64,000 bases of DNA from a virus: positions 1 through 64,000 of the IMG/VR virus record IMGVR_UViG_3300011261_000157. One strand, 5' to 3'. The notes under the pieces were generated by a model. The model was given only the letters and a program-made list of their open reading frames with translations, had not been told where the DNA came from and did not search any database. A program made the translations under genes and the position numbers. Shown in pieces: positions 6,697 to 14,189 of this stretch; positions within the stretch are counted from its first letter, which is position 1; every line of letters begins with the position of its first letter.

Positions 6697-7066
6697 GACA
6701 TGCAGGTTGTAAACAGGCTGCCTAATGTCTAATGTATATAAGCACTGGTACGAGTGTATAAGACTTAGACCGACTGCAAGGAGGGCTAAGTCGCAGGATG
6801 AGTCTCATAAGAGACGAATCCAGCCGGCTAGAAACCTCTATAACCATCAATAGTGTTCGACTAATCATTACTAAGTATAGGTTAGAACACACCTGCTAGC
6901 TACGAGATAGCATACGAACGAGCAGGGAAAGGTTAGAGAAGTGCAGGCGAGTGAGTATGCATGTAGAGCTTGCCATAACGCAATAAAGATTCATATCTAA
7001 GGATCAAGGGTTCTCCTCCAACTCTACCTTAGGTTATGAGGGGTCGGGTGTAAAAGCTCGGCCCCT
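6697..7066 (+). ncRNA. Candidate structured non-coding RNA
   Basis: The stretch 6642-7085 has no gene but a dense series of hairpins: GACATGCAG/CTGC..ATGTC (6697-6729; its TTGACA could instead be a -35 box), GACTTAG/CTAAGTC (6762-6792), GGAT-GA-GTCTC/GAGAC-GA-ATCC with tandem G-A steps (6796-6821), GTGTTC/GAACAC (6853-6890), CCTGCT/AGCAGG enclosing GCTA/TAGC (6892-6926), and a ten-pair hairpin with GTAAAA loop (7040-7065) as a likely 3' end. Exact ends are not determined. It lies directly upstream of the packaging genes. Confidence 0.55.
7040..7066 (+). terminator. Hairpin at the 3' end of the non-coding stretch
   Basis: GGGGTCGGGT (7040-7049), loop GTAAAA, GCTCGGCCCC (7056-7065): ten pairs including G-U. 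Only a short TT follows, so it may be an RNA 3' end or processing element rather than a strong terminator. Confidence 0.5.
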
Positions 7067-7085
7067 TCCAATATAAAGAGGACTT

Positions 7086-7238
7086 ATGATCTACCCTAAA
7101 GGACTACCCGATAACCTTAGGGCTGAGTATGATAAGTATATGCGCGATCCGAAACGGTACGTTAAGTTATACCCAGTCATCCACAAGATATTATCTAAAT
7201 ACTTAGGAGTGCCTAATGGCAAAGAAAAAGGTAAATAA
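7086..7238 (+). CDS. Hypothetical protein (50 aa)
   Basis: ATG at 7086 with AGAGGAC upstream. Begins MIYPKGLPDNLRAEYDKY and ends in NGKEKGK. The last 23 bases overlap the next gene in another frame. Its place immediately ahead of the terminase genes suggests a packaging-related accessory role, but nothing in the sequence proves it. Confidence 0.6.
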   Translation: MIYPKGLPDNLRAEYDKYMRDPKRYVKLYPVIHKILSKYLGVPNGKEKGK

Positions 7239-7458
7239 GGGACTTACAAATAGTTCAGACATTAAGCTTAAACAGGTTAAGAAGAAGCCTAAGCCTAAAG
7301 CGGCCAAGGTAGAGGACTTATCCCCTAAAGCCAGCAACAAAGACAGCCTGACTGACAATATCAAGTCTAGGTCTAGCAAAGCCATTAAAGGTGGTGAGCT
7401 GGGAAAGACAAGTCGAGTGCCTCTAAGTCAGAAGCTGGACATAAAAAAGAAGAAGTAA
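7216..7458 (+). CDS. Lysine-rich leader protein, zero-frame product (80 aa)
   Basis: TTAGGAGTG precedes ATG 7216. The 80 residues are very basic (MAKKKVNKGL, VKKKPKPKAAK, final KLDIKKKK). The gene ends at TAA 7456-7458 just after the heptamer A AAA AAG (7443-7449). The -1 frame is open from 7398 through the small terminase, so this product is probably both a free basic protein and the amino part of a frameshifted terminase small subunit. Lysine-rich extensions suit DNA binding. Confidence 0.65.
   Translation: MAKKKVNKGLTNSSDIKLKQVKKKPKPKAAKVEDLSPKASNKDSLTDNIKSRSSKAIKGGELGKTSRVPLSQKLDIKKKK
7443..7449 (+). other. Candidate -1 ribosomal frameshift site A AAA AAG
   Basis: In the zero frame ATA AAA AAG AAG AAG TAA; the heptamer has the X XXY YYZ form of efficient bacterial -1 slip sites such as that of dnaX. 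Seven bases after the heptamer the zero frame stops. A small GCCC/GGGC hairpin follows (about 7459-7476). Confidence 0.65.
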
Positions 7459-7652
7459 GCCCATTCACAACGGGGCAAGCTCCTATAGCTAAGAACCTTA
7501 AGATACTTAATGATATTAAGGCTAAAGGACTTAGCAAGCAGCACGAGGCCACTCAGATAAGACACCAACTATCAGCTTATGCATCAGGTAAGTGGGATCT
7601 CACGCAGGATATCCTACTTGACATAGATGTAGCCGGTGTAATTAATGTAAGT

Positions 7653-8048
7653 ATGGGAAATCAGGCAGTTCCTTACTCTTGTCCTAAGATGCTAGAGCTA
7701 GCAGAACAGGAGATAAGAGAAAGGTTCAAGAATGAGCCCGAGCTGATGGAAATAGTAGTCGAGGTTCTGCCGGGCGTTAAAACCCTACAGCGCTGGATTA
7801 AGCGTCAAGACTGGAAAGAAGAAGTCGAGAAGAGACTTAAAGACGGTAATCTATTTTCAATGGATAAGAGAGCTAGAGTAATCAGTATGGTATTTAACCG
7901 TGCAGTTAACGATCTGGACCTCAAAGCCGCAGAAACTTACTTAAAGCTATCAGGCGACCTAACCAACAAACCTCCTCAAAAGGACAAAGGTTACGAAGCT
8001 TATCAAGAACTAGCTGAATCACTAATCAAAAAGAACATAGATAAGTAA
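7653..8048 (+). CDS. terS: Terminase small subunit
   Basis: The product helps the packaging motor recognise DNA and load the large subunit. Visible: PYSCPKMLELAEQEI, a predicted DNA-binding segment VLPGVKTLQRWIKRQDW, and the C-terminal helix DLKAAETYLKLSGDLTNKP typical of terminase small subunits. ATG 7653 is the only standard start in frame but has no ribosome site. The same frame is open and coding-like back to 7449 (for example LSKQHEATQIRHQL). The full protein is therefore probably made by -1 slippage from the lysine-rich gene at 7216. Confidence 0.7.
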   Translation: MGNQAVPYSCPKMLELAEQEIRERFKNEPELMEIVVEVLPGVKTLQRWIKRQDWKEEVEKRLKDGNLFSMDKRARVISMVFNRAVNDLDLKAAETYLKLSGDLTNKPPQKDKGYEAYQELAESLIKKNIDK

Positions 8049-8080
8049 TCCCCCTTAGTCCCCACAGACTGAGGTATGAG

Positions 8081-8101
8081 GCTCCCTTAGGGGAGCTTTT
8101 G
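8081..8101 (+). terminator. Rho-independent terminator or attenuator
   Basis: GCTCCC, TTAG loop, GGGAGC, then TTTTGCT (8081-8103). It stands between the small and large terminase genes and probably limits read-through. Confidence 0.7.
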
Positions 8102-8129
8102 CTATTTATATGACTGACACGGAGGTTAA

Positions 8130-9689
8130 ATGTCGGATGAATATAATCTGCCAGGGAAACCTTTGCGACTACAAGAGTTTGATTTCATTAGCTTTACCAA
8201 AGAGCTATATGATAAGAACATCAAATTCACAGACGGTAGACGTGTCGGAGAGGTGATCATCGACGGAGTACCTCAGTTCATAGGTCTCAGTCAAGGTCAA
8301 CAGGAAGTAGTAGCGAGTCAAGCCCGTTTCAAGGTCTTGGCCGCAGGTAGACGTTTCGGTAAGACTAAGATATGCGTACTGCTAGCCCTAGCTGCTATGA
8401 TGATGCCTAACAGGCTCGTTATTGTGGTGGGTCCAGAACACGCTCACGTCGAGAAGGTCTTCAAAGAGCTATACTACATCATAGTAACTCAGCTAAAGTG
8501 GGTCAACAAAGGCACCGGAGAAGGTACCATTGCTAGAAACACTAAGGGTGACTATGTAATTCAAATGAGAAACGGAAGTCGAGTAGAAGGTAAATCAGGA
8601 ACGAACCCCGATTCAATCGCGGGTGACGCTGTTGACTTATATATCTTCGACGAAGCCGGTCTTGAAGATAACTTAGATGATCTATGGGGAATTGCCGAAC
8701 CAGCTTTGGCCGATAACCTAGGATCAGCCATATTCATTTCTTCTCCCCGAGGCAGAAATGATTTCTATAAGTTATACAAACTAGGTCAGAAAGGCATAGG
8801 TCAGACGAAAGGGTATATACCTCTAACTGAAGCTACCGATATGACTGATTGGGCGAGTTGGAACTTCCCCTCTTACGCTAATCCATTTATCCCTAGAAGT
8901 GAATACGAAAGGGCTAAGAGAACGGCTATAGAGAAGGGTAAGTACGAGAAGTTTAAGCGAGAATGGGATGCTGACTTTGATGCAGTAACCGATGTGGCCT
9001 TCCCTGAGTTTAGGGCTTTCAAGAAAGAACTAGACGACAAAGGACAAGAGATCCACGCTCCTTACCACGTTCAACATTACACGTTCAATCCCGCTAACGG
9101 CCCATGGTTCGCAGCTTGCGATTTCAACATTGCCCGTCCAGCTTCCACGGTCTACCTTCAAGTAGATCGTAACAACAACGTAATAATATTCGATGAGTTA
9201 TTCAAACCTAGCACAGACGCTAAGCTACAAGCTCAGTTCATCTTGGAAAAGCAAGAGGAATTGGAAGTCCCATACACCGCCGTAATTGGAGATGTGTCGG
9301 GAAGCTTCAATAGAGCTGGGGTAAATGAATTCACCTTGATGGAAGGAGTCTTAGGTCACGCACCTTACGCCCAACGTCAATCAAGGGACTCAGGAAATCA
9401 CCTACTGCATCAAATGTTAGCTGTACCTTACTTAGACAGTCAAGGTAAGTTGATATATGATGAGTTAGGCCAACACAAGACTTACCCCAAGTTATTCATC
9501 TCTAGTAACTGCGTAGAAACTATATATGCTTTCGAAGCAGCTAAGAAGAAGATGAGTAAGGACGGGTCGATCAAAGACGACTACGTAGAGTTCAAAACAG
9601 GCCATGAAGGTCTGTTAGATGCTGTTAGGTACGCGTTAGTGGCGATATTCAAAGAAAGACAAGGAATGCAGGTTATTAAAGGCTTATAA
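8130..9689 (+). CDS. terL: Terminase large subunit (ATPase/nuclease packaging motor)
   Basis: 519 residues. The ATPase domain shows Walker A AAGRRFGKT (71-79), Walker B VDLYIFDEAG near 170, and a SSPRGRNDF coupling-type segment near 210. The RNase H-like nuclease domain shows ACDFNIARPAS and GDVSGSFN with the expected acidic residues. It pumps DNA into the prohead and cuts concatemers, docking on the portal encoded at 11003. A ribosome site GGAGG precedes the ATG. Length and motif order are normal for the family. Confidence 0.93.
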   Translation: MSDEYNLPGKPLRLQEFDFISFTKELYDKNIKFTDGRRVGEVIIDGVPQFIGLSQGQQEVVASQARFKVLAAGRRFGKTKICVLLALAAMMMPNRLVIVVGPEHAHVEKVFKELYYIIVTQLKWVNKGTGEGTIARNTKGDYVIQMRNGSRVEGKSGTNPDSIAGDAVDLYIFDEAGLEDNLDDLWGIAEPALADNLGSAIFISSPRGRNDFYKLYKLGQKGIGQTKGYIPLTEATDMTDWASWNFPSYANPFIPRSEYERAKRTAIEKGKYEKFKREWDADFDAVTDVAFPEFRAFKKELDDKGQEIHAPYHVQHYTFNPANGPWFAACDFNIARPASTVYLQVDRNNNVIIFDELFKPSTDAKLQAQFILEKQEELEVPYTAVIGDVSGSFNRAGVNEFTLMEGVLGHAPYAQRQSRDSGNHLLHQMLAVPYLDSQGKLIYDELGQHKTYPKLFISSNCVETIYAFEAAKKKMSKDGSIKDDYVEFKTGHEGLLDAVRYALVAIFKERQGMQVIKGL

Positions 9690-9690
9690 C

Positions 9691-9930
9691 ATGAAAAGAC
9701 CAACTGTAATAGTTAGAAAGGGAGATAGATTCGTTCTAGACTCCAAGAAGCTATATCCACATTTAAGAAAGCATGAAGATATGGTTAGATCGGCTTTACA
9801 GATGGCATGTTTACACTATAAAGCCTATCCTCAACTGTACAAACATCTAGACCCCAAAGATCAATTAGACAAGGTGAATGATATGTTCTATCAGTTGCTA
9901 ATCGACTGGGGCGTCTATAAGGGAAAATAA
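9691..9930 (+). CDS. Hypothetical protein (79 aa)
   Basis: Starts two bases after the large terminase stop (MKRPTVIVRKGDRFVLDSKK). Mostly helical and charged, with histidines and tyrosines in the middle. Ends by overlapping the next ATG by one base. Tight packing in the packaging operon suggests a packaging or head role. Family not recognised. Confidence 0.65.
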   Translation: MKRPTVIVRKGDRFVLDSKKLYPHLRKHEDMVRSALQMACLHYKAYPQLYKHLDPKDQLDKVNDMFYQLLIDWGVYKGK

Positions 9931-10202
9931 TGGCTAAGAAAGAGAAAGGTCAGAAGCTAAAGTACTTCTTAGACCACCCGCAGATCAAAAGACACGAGTC
10001 GCCAGGCAACGGAAACGCGCCAGGCTCTCTAGCTGAGAAGATCAACTGGGGCGGTAAAAATACCCCTGAACAGAACGCAGCTATCAAAACACAACAACCT
10101 AAACAGCCGGCTCAGCCCTCATCATCTAGTAGTACTAGTAGCTCAAGTAGCTCTAGCTCAGGTGGGGTTATGTCAGCCATAAAGGGTTTATTTAAGAAAT
10201 AA
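9930..10202 (+). CDS. Hypothetical Ser-rich protein (90 aa)
   Basis: Basic amino end (MAKKEKGQKLKYFL), a Gly/Pro/Gln middle, a low-complexity serine run at about residues 64-77, and a short hydrophobic-basic end (GVMSAIKGLFKK). Probably disordered with one terminal helix. Lies between terminase and portal. Function unknown. Confidence 0.65.
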   Translation: MAKKEKGQKLKYFLDHPQIKRHESPGNGNAPGSLAEKINWGGKNTPEQNAAIKTQQPKQPAQPSSSSSTSSSSSSSSGGVMSAIKGLFKK

Positions 10203-10211
10203 GGAGACATA

Positions 10212-10712
10212 ATGTCACTAAGTTCAATACTTAAGAAGCTCGCTGGCATTAAGGCTAAGGTACAGACCGGCTCTAAATACGATAAGCTAAACCTAGCTGA
10301 TGACGTAAGAGCTAGATCACCATTAGCTAAGCAAGTGGTTGATAGAACGGCTAGAATCTTCATAAAAGAAGCCCTAGGCGAAGATGAGACTGTAGCCCCC
10401 GAAGATTTCGACACCAACCAGAAAGCAACACTAGCTATCCAAGAGTTAGTATTCACATCAGTAGAAGCTCACCCTTCAGCTAACAAGATTTCAATTGAGA
10501 TCATCGCTGATTCGGCTGAGTCTATTGTAGTTTCAGGTAAGAGTATCAAGATTCACATCGACGATGGCGTGTCTGATTCAGACGCAGTAAAAGCTCTGGT
10601 TGATGGAGATGATCAAGTATCAGCAATGGTAACAGTAGAAGTTAACGCTGGTCAAGGCGCTACTATAGTTACGGCTGAAGCTAAGGCTAAGATGAGCGGA
10701 GCCTTAGGTTAA
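10212..10712 (+). CDS. Hypothetical head-region protein (166 aa)
   Basis: Acidic, Ala- and Val-rich protein beginning MSLSSILKKLAGIKAKVQ. The second half alternates hydrophobic strands (KISIEIIADSAESIVV, VSAMVTVEVNAGQGATIV), suggesting a beta fold. AAGGAGA precedes the ATG. By position it could be a capsid decoration or completion protein, but I do not recognise the family. Confidence 0.65.
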   Translation: MSLSSILKKLAGIKAKVQTGSKYDKLNLADDVRARSPLAKQVVDRTARIFIKEALGEDETVAPEDFDTNQKATLAIQELVFTSVEAHPSANKISIEIIADSAESIVVSGKSIKIHIDDGVSDSDAVKALVDGDDQVSAMVTVEVNAGQGATIVTAEAKAKMSGALG

Positions 10713-10724
10713 TCAATAATATAA

Positions 10725-10743
10725 ACCTGCCTTATGGCAAGGT
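10725..10743 (+). terminator. Weak hairpin, possible attenuator
   Basis: ACCTGCC, TTAT loop, GGCAAGGT with one bulged A. No long T run follows. Confidence 0.35.
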
Positions 10744-10767
10744 ATTGTATATACAAACGGAGAACAT

Positions 10768-10926
10768 ATGGAAAAGAAACTAAAGAAAATCCCTGGCGGC
10801 TTAAAGTCTCAGGGTATGCGTAATGCTAAGTGGGATAAGTTAGAAAAACAATCTAATGAATCTGCTGAGAAAGCCCCTCATGACCAAATGAACGGTGGCG
10901 AAGCTAAGAAAATTAGCAAGAAGTAA
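10768..10926 (+). CDS. Small basic protein (52 aa)
   Basis: ATG 10768 follows ACGGAGAAC. The product begins MEKKLKKIPGGLKSQGMRN and ends KKISKK, so both ends are lysine-rich and the middle is polar. It may be a minor head component. No family recognised. Confidence 0.6.
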   Translation: MEKKLKKIPGGLKSQGMRNAKWDKLEKQSNESAEKAPHDQMNGGEAKKISKK

Positions 10927-10938
10927 GATAACGGGCGA

Positions 10939-10956
10939 GCCGAGGTAAAACTCGGC
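10939..10956 (+). terminator. Hairpin with GTAAAA loop
   Basis: GCCGAG, loop GTAAAA, CTCGGC, with an outer GGC/GCC pair; weak T run (CTTTATT). The loop is the same as that of the hairpin at 7040. Confidence 0.5.
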
Positions 10957-11002
10957 AAGCCTTTATTACTCGTAATGTGAAGTATAAAACGGAGGAGTAA
11001 CC

Positions 11003-12925
11003 ATGGCATTCAATTTAGGAGTAGGTAGGACAGGTCAGTCCGCTGCTTTCGCCATGCAGGTAAATTACCTATATGAATCTGTGGTTTACCGTAGATGGGT
11101 AGTGGATCTAGCTTTATCATTCTATGAAGGCCGTATGGACGAGTTCGTATGGTTGGACTTACAGAAGCAATTCAGAGATCCTAGTAAGCAACAAATTATA
11201 CCCTACGCACTAACTCAAGAGATCATAGATGAAACCTCCATCTTATATAGGGAGGAACCTGTCTACATGATTAAAGACAAGAAGACAGGCAAAGTACTCA
11301 AGAAAGATCAAGAGTTGTGGAGAAAGATAAGAAAAGACGCTAGATACCATAATATGTGTCAAGAACTGGACGCTATGACCAAACTGCTAGGGACTGTCCT
11401 AGTTAAGGTCAATTTCGTAGATCCAGACACAGGTGACTTAGTAAATGCTAATAAGCCAGGCATGGTCAATTTTGAACTAGTATATGGCGGGTCTTACGAC
11501 GTTAAATACGCAGCGAGCCCCTACTACATCAGTTCTATTGAATTAGGAATGGTAGAAGCACCTTCAGCATGGGGTCTAGGTGGACCTTCAGTAGCTGGAG
11601 CCGTGCCTCTAGATCATAATCTAAGCGTTGCAATGCGTTCTAAATCAGGGATGAAGTACTCAAAGGTACAGTCCGTAAAAGACTTAGACAACGCAAATAT
11701 AAATAAAGTATACTGGGGAGTAGACGGACATAAAGTGCAAGATGCCGACGGTAATTACTACGAAGGGGATAACCCTTACGGATGTATACCAGCGGTTCCT
11801 TTCTTTAACCGTGACCCCGGCAATAAATTCTTCTTACCAGTAAACGAGCCTCTACTTTACGCTAATCACGCTGTGAATATGAGACTCTCAGACTTGAACC
11901 ACGTTGCTAAGTTCCAATCATTCGGACAAGCGGTGGTTAAAGGGATCGAACGTCCAATCAACAACAGATTGGGAAGACCTATAGACGACTTCAACGCTAG
12001 AGGTGGTAGTCGAGGTACAGGCTTCGGGTTCGGCAACACAGGTCCTACTGGACTAGATAGAAACAGTTTCTCTCCTTTCGAGTTCTACGGCGATGGTAAT
12101 GCTACCGCTAATATGAACGGATTCAGCTTGGGCCCAGACACGCTACTGAGCGTAGGTGAGACGGGAGACTTCAAGTTTGAAAAGCCAGGCGCTGATATCC
12201 AAGGTCTTACTAGTACCATTTATACAATGATGGACATGGTAAGGATTAACCACGGATTACAACCTAAGCATAATAGCAAGTTACCTCCTTCAGGAGCGGC
12301 TTTATTATCAGCTAAGTTGGGCGTAGTTGAGCAGAATAAGAGAAGACAGATTCTATTTAGAGAAAGAGAGCAGCAGTTATTCGAGGTAGTTAAGAAGCTC
12401 TGGAACGCTCACCATAACGGTGAAGGTGCCGAGATGTTCTCAGAAGACGCTGAATTGGAAATACATTACGTAGATCCAGAATTCGCGGTAGACCCTCAAA
12501 CTAGAGCTGCTACAATCAAATTAGAATTAGATATCCTACTTACAGGTAATGTAGACTCAGTACAGAAGATGTACCCTCACTTAGATGAGATCGCAGCTAA
12601 AGAGCTATTAGCGAAAGCCCATAGGGAGCGCATAGATCAGGCACAGCGAGACGCTGAGGTAGAAGGTGCTAAGCTGACTAAGCTCAAAGACTTAGGGTTT
12701 GAAGTTGAAAGTGATAAAGAGGTTAAAACCCGAGCATCACAATCAGATGTGAATCCTAATCAAGGTAATAAGGCCAAGTCTGACGACGGACCTAAACCTA
12801 AGATTAGTAATCGAGCTAAACACGCGGAGCAGAGTTCTATACAACCGAATAAGAATGGTGATGTAAGAAAATCAGATAAGACAAAACGTGCCGAAGAGCA
12901 GAAGCGGAAAGAGTCCGGCTTCTAG
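11003..12925 (+). CDS. Portal protein
   Basis: A 640-residue protein between terminase and scaffold/capsid genes. The order LYESVVYRRWVVDLALSFYEGR..., ALTQEIIDETSILYREEP, long helices near 430-480 (LSAKLGVVEQNKRRQIL) and a charged, probably disordered C-terminus fit a dodecameric portal that forms the DNA channel and binds the terminase. GGAGGAG precedes the ATG. No residue-level catalytic motif exists for portals, so the call rests on length, layout and gene order. Confidence 0.8.
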   Translation: MAFNLGVGRTGQSAAFAMQVNYLYESVVYRRWVVDLALSFYEGRMDEFVWLDLQKQFRDPSKQQIIPYALTQEIIDETSILYREEPVYMIKDKKTGKVLKKDQELWRKIRKDARYHNMCQELDAMTKLLGTVLVKVNFVDPDTGDLVNANKPGMVNFELVYGGSYDVKYAASPYYISSIELGMVEAPSAWGLGGPSVAGAVPLDHNLSVAMRSKSGMKYSKVQSVKDLDNANINKVYWGVDGHKVQDADGNYYEGDNPYGCIPAVPFFNRDPGNKFFLPVNEPLLYANHAVNMRLSDLNHVAKFQSFGQAVVKGIERPINNRLGRPIDDFNARGGSRGTGFGFGNTGPTGLDRNSFSPFEFYGDGNATANMNGFSLGPDTLLSVGETGDFKFEKPGADIQGLTSTIYTMMDMVRINHGLQPKHNSKLPPSGAALLSAKLGVVEQNKRRQILFREREQQLFEVVKKLWNAHHNGEGAEMFSEDAELEIHYVDPEFAVDPQTRAATIKLELDILLTGNVDSVQKMYPHLDEIAAKELLAKAHRERIDQAQRDAEVEGAKLTKLKDLGFEVESDKEVKTRASQSDVNPNQGNKAKSDDGPKPKISNRAKHAEQSSIQPNKNGDVRKSDKTKRAEEQKRKESGF

Positions 12926-12934
12926 GGAGGACAA

Positions 12935-13261
12935 GTGGCATCAAGTTTAATTCACAAAGTTATAATATACCGTGTAGACGGTAATGATATCGAAATGCTA
13001 GTATCAGACGATATTAAACAAGCAGAAAACATGTATAAGGGATTAGATCACGAATGGTTAACTTCGACGGCTGAGAAGAGACCATTTAGATTGCCGGAAC
13101 CCAAGATGCATAGTTTTGCTCCTTCGTTAATATCTGAGATAGTAGTACAATCGATATCTAGAGAGGAGTATGAAAAGCAGAGTAATCCCTACTGGAACCA
13201 AATGAGCAAAGAGGGACTCGGCGGGTCAATGAATCGCAATTTCAACAACGGTGGATTTTAA
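12935..13261 (+). CDS. Hypothetical protein between portal and scaffold (108 aa)
   Basis: GTG start at 12935 with GGGAGGA at the correct distance. Begins MASSLIHKVIIYRVDGND and ends NRNFNNGGF. A mixed alpha/beta protein with SEIVVQSISREEYEKQ. Family unknown. A head-assembly function is suggested by position only. Confidence 0.65.
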   Translation: MASSLIHKVIIYRVDGNDIEMLVSDDIKQAENMYKGLDHEWLTSTAEKRPFRLPEPKMHSFAPSLISEIVVQSISREEYEKQSNPYWNQMSKEGLGGSMNRNFNNGGF

Positions 13262-13314
13262 GGTAGAGCCTGAAGTCCCAACGATCAATTTCGGTAGAGC
13301 CGAAGGAGACACAG

Positions 13315-14166
13315 ATGAGTTTAATCGACAAAATCAATGCAAGACCAGAAAACAGCGGTAGAGCCCCAACTAAAGCTCCACCTGCCAAACCCGAAGTGAC
13401 TAAAGAAGAGATTGAAGCTTTAAATGCAGAGTTAGACTCTGAATTAGAGACCGACATCAAAAAAGAAGACACTGAGGAATTGGAACTTTCACCGGCTGAA
13501 CTAGCAGCACGTACTAAAGATTCTTATGAAGATGAGATCAAGAAGCTACGTGAAGAGAACGCTAAGCGTCGTAAGAAAGAACAGGAAGCTAAAGAAAAAG
13601 CACTAGCTATGGCGGATGAAGTATTTAAGACCGAAAGAGAAGAGTACGACGCCCAACTTGCTGCGATGAAGAAAGAACTTGAGGTTTTAAAATCCCTTAA
13701 GAATGAAGAGAACAAGGTAGATAAAGAAGTTAAAGACGCAGAATTCAAAGCTGAGTCAGAGCGTCTCCGTAAAGAGTGGGAAGCCATTCGCAAGGAGAAC
13801 GCAGAGATCAAAGCCCAGATTCAAGCTCAAAAGGAAGCTGAGGAGCAAGAGAAATCCCTCCGTAAGCAAGCCGCTGAGAATCGTTTTACCTCTATGCTTA
13901 AAGAAATCCCTGAGGAGTTCAAAGAAGCAGCTTCTGCAATGTTCAAAGGTTATACAGACCCGAGTGAAGGCCTCCTCGCTATCACTAAATATAAAGCACA
14001 AGGTCTATTCGGCAAGAAGACTATCGAAGTCGTAAACCGAGTACCTAAAGAACAAAACAATAATAATGAAAATAAAGTCCTGACATCTAGAGAGAAGTTT
14101 CAGCGTAAGACTAAAGCACTCACTGAAAGAAGACAAGGACTTACCCCTGGCAGTCGAATCGTATAG
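13315..14166 (+). CDS. Capsid scaffold protein
   Basis: 283 residues, very rich in Glu, Lys and Ala. Residues about 35-185 form a long coiled coil (EEIKKLREENAKRR-type heptads). The carboxy part contains ALTERRQGLTPGSRIV, a basic end that can bind coat protein. Highly charged helical proteins directly upstream of the major capsid gene are the usual scaffolds of HK97-fold phages. No protease motif is visible in it or nearby. Confidence 0.75.
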   Translation: MSLIDKINARPENSGRAPTKAPPAKPEVTKEEIEALNAELDSELETDIKKEDTEELELSPAELAARTKDSYEDEIKKLREENAKRRKKEQEAKEKALAMADEVFKTEREEYDAQLAAMKKELEVLKSLKNEENKVDKEVKDAEFKAESERLRKEWEAIRKENAEIKAQIQAQKEAEEQEKSLRKQAAENRFTSMLKEIPEEFKEAASAMFKGYTDPSEGLLAITKYKAQGLFGKKTIEVVNRVPKEQNNNNENKVLTSREKFQRKTKALTERRQGLTPGSRIV

Positions 14167-14189
14167 TCAGGTAAATTTAAGGAGATAAA

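Noticed and set aside
6796-6821. Hammerhead ribozyme core
   Set aside because: GATGA...GAA around GTCTC/GAGAC looks similar, but the required CUGAUGA and GAAA with a cleavage triplet are not present; flanking GGAT/ATCC simply extends the stem.
13242-14001. Leftward Ser/Phe-rich ORFs opposite the scaffold gene
   Set aside because: These are antisense shadows of the Glu/Lys-rich scaffold coding sequence (GAA/AAG become TTC/CTT).
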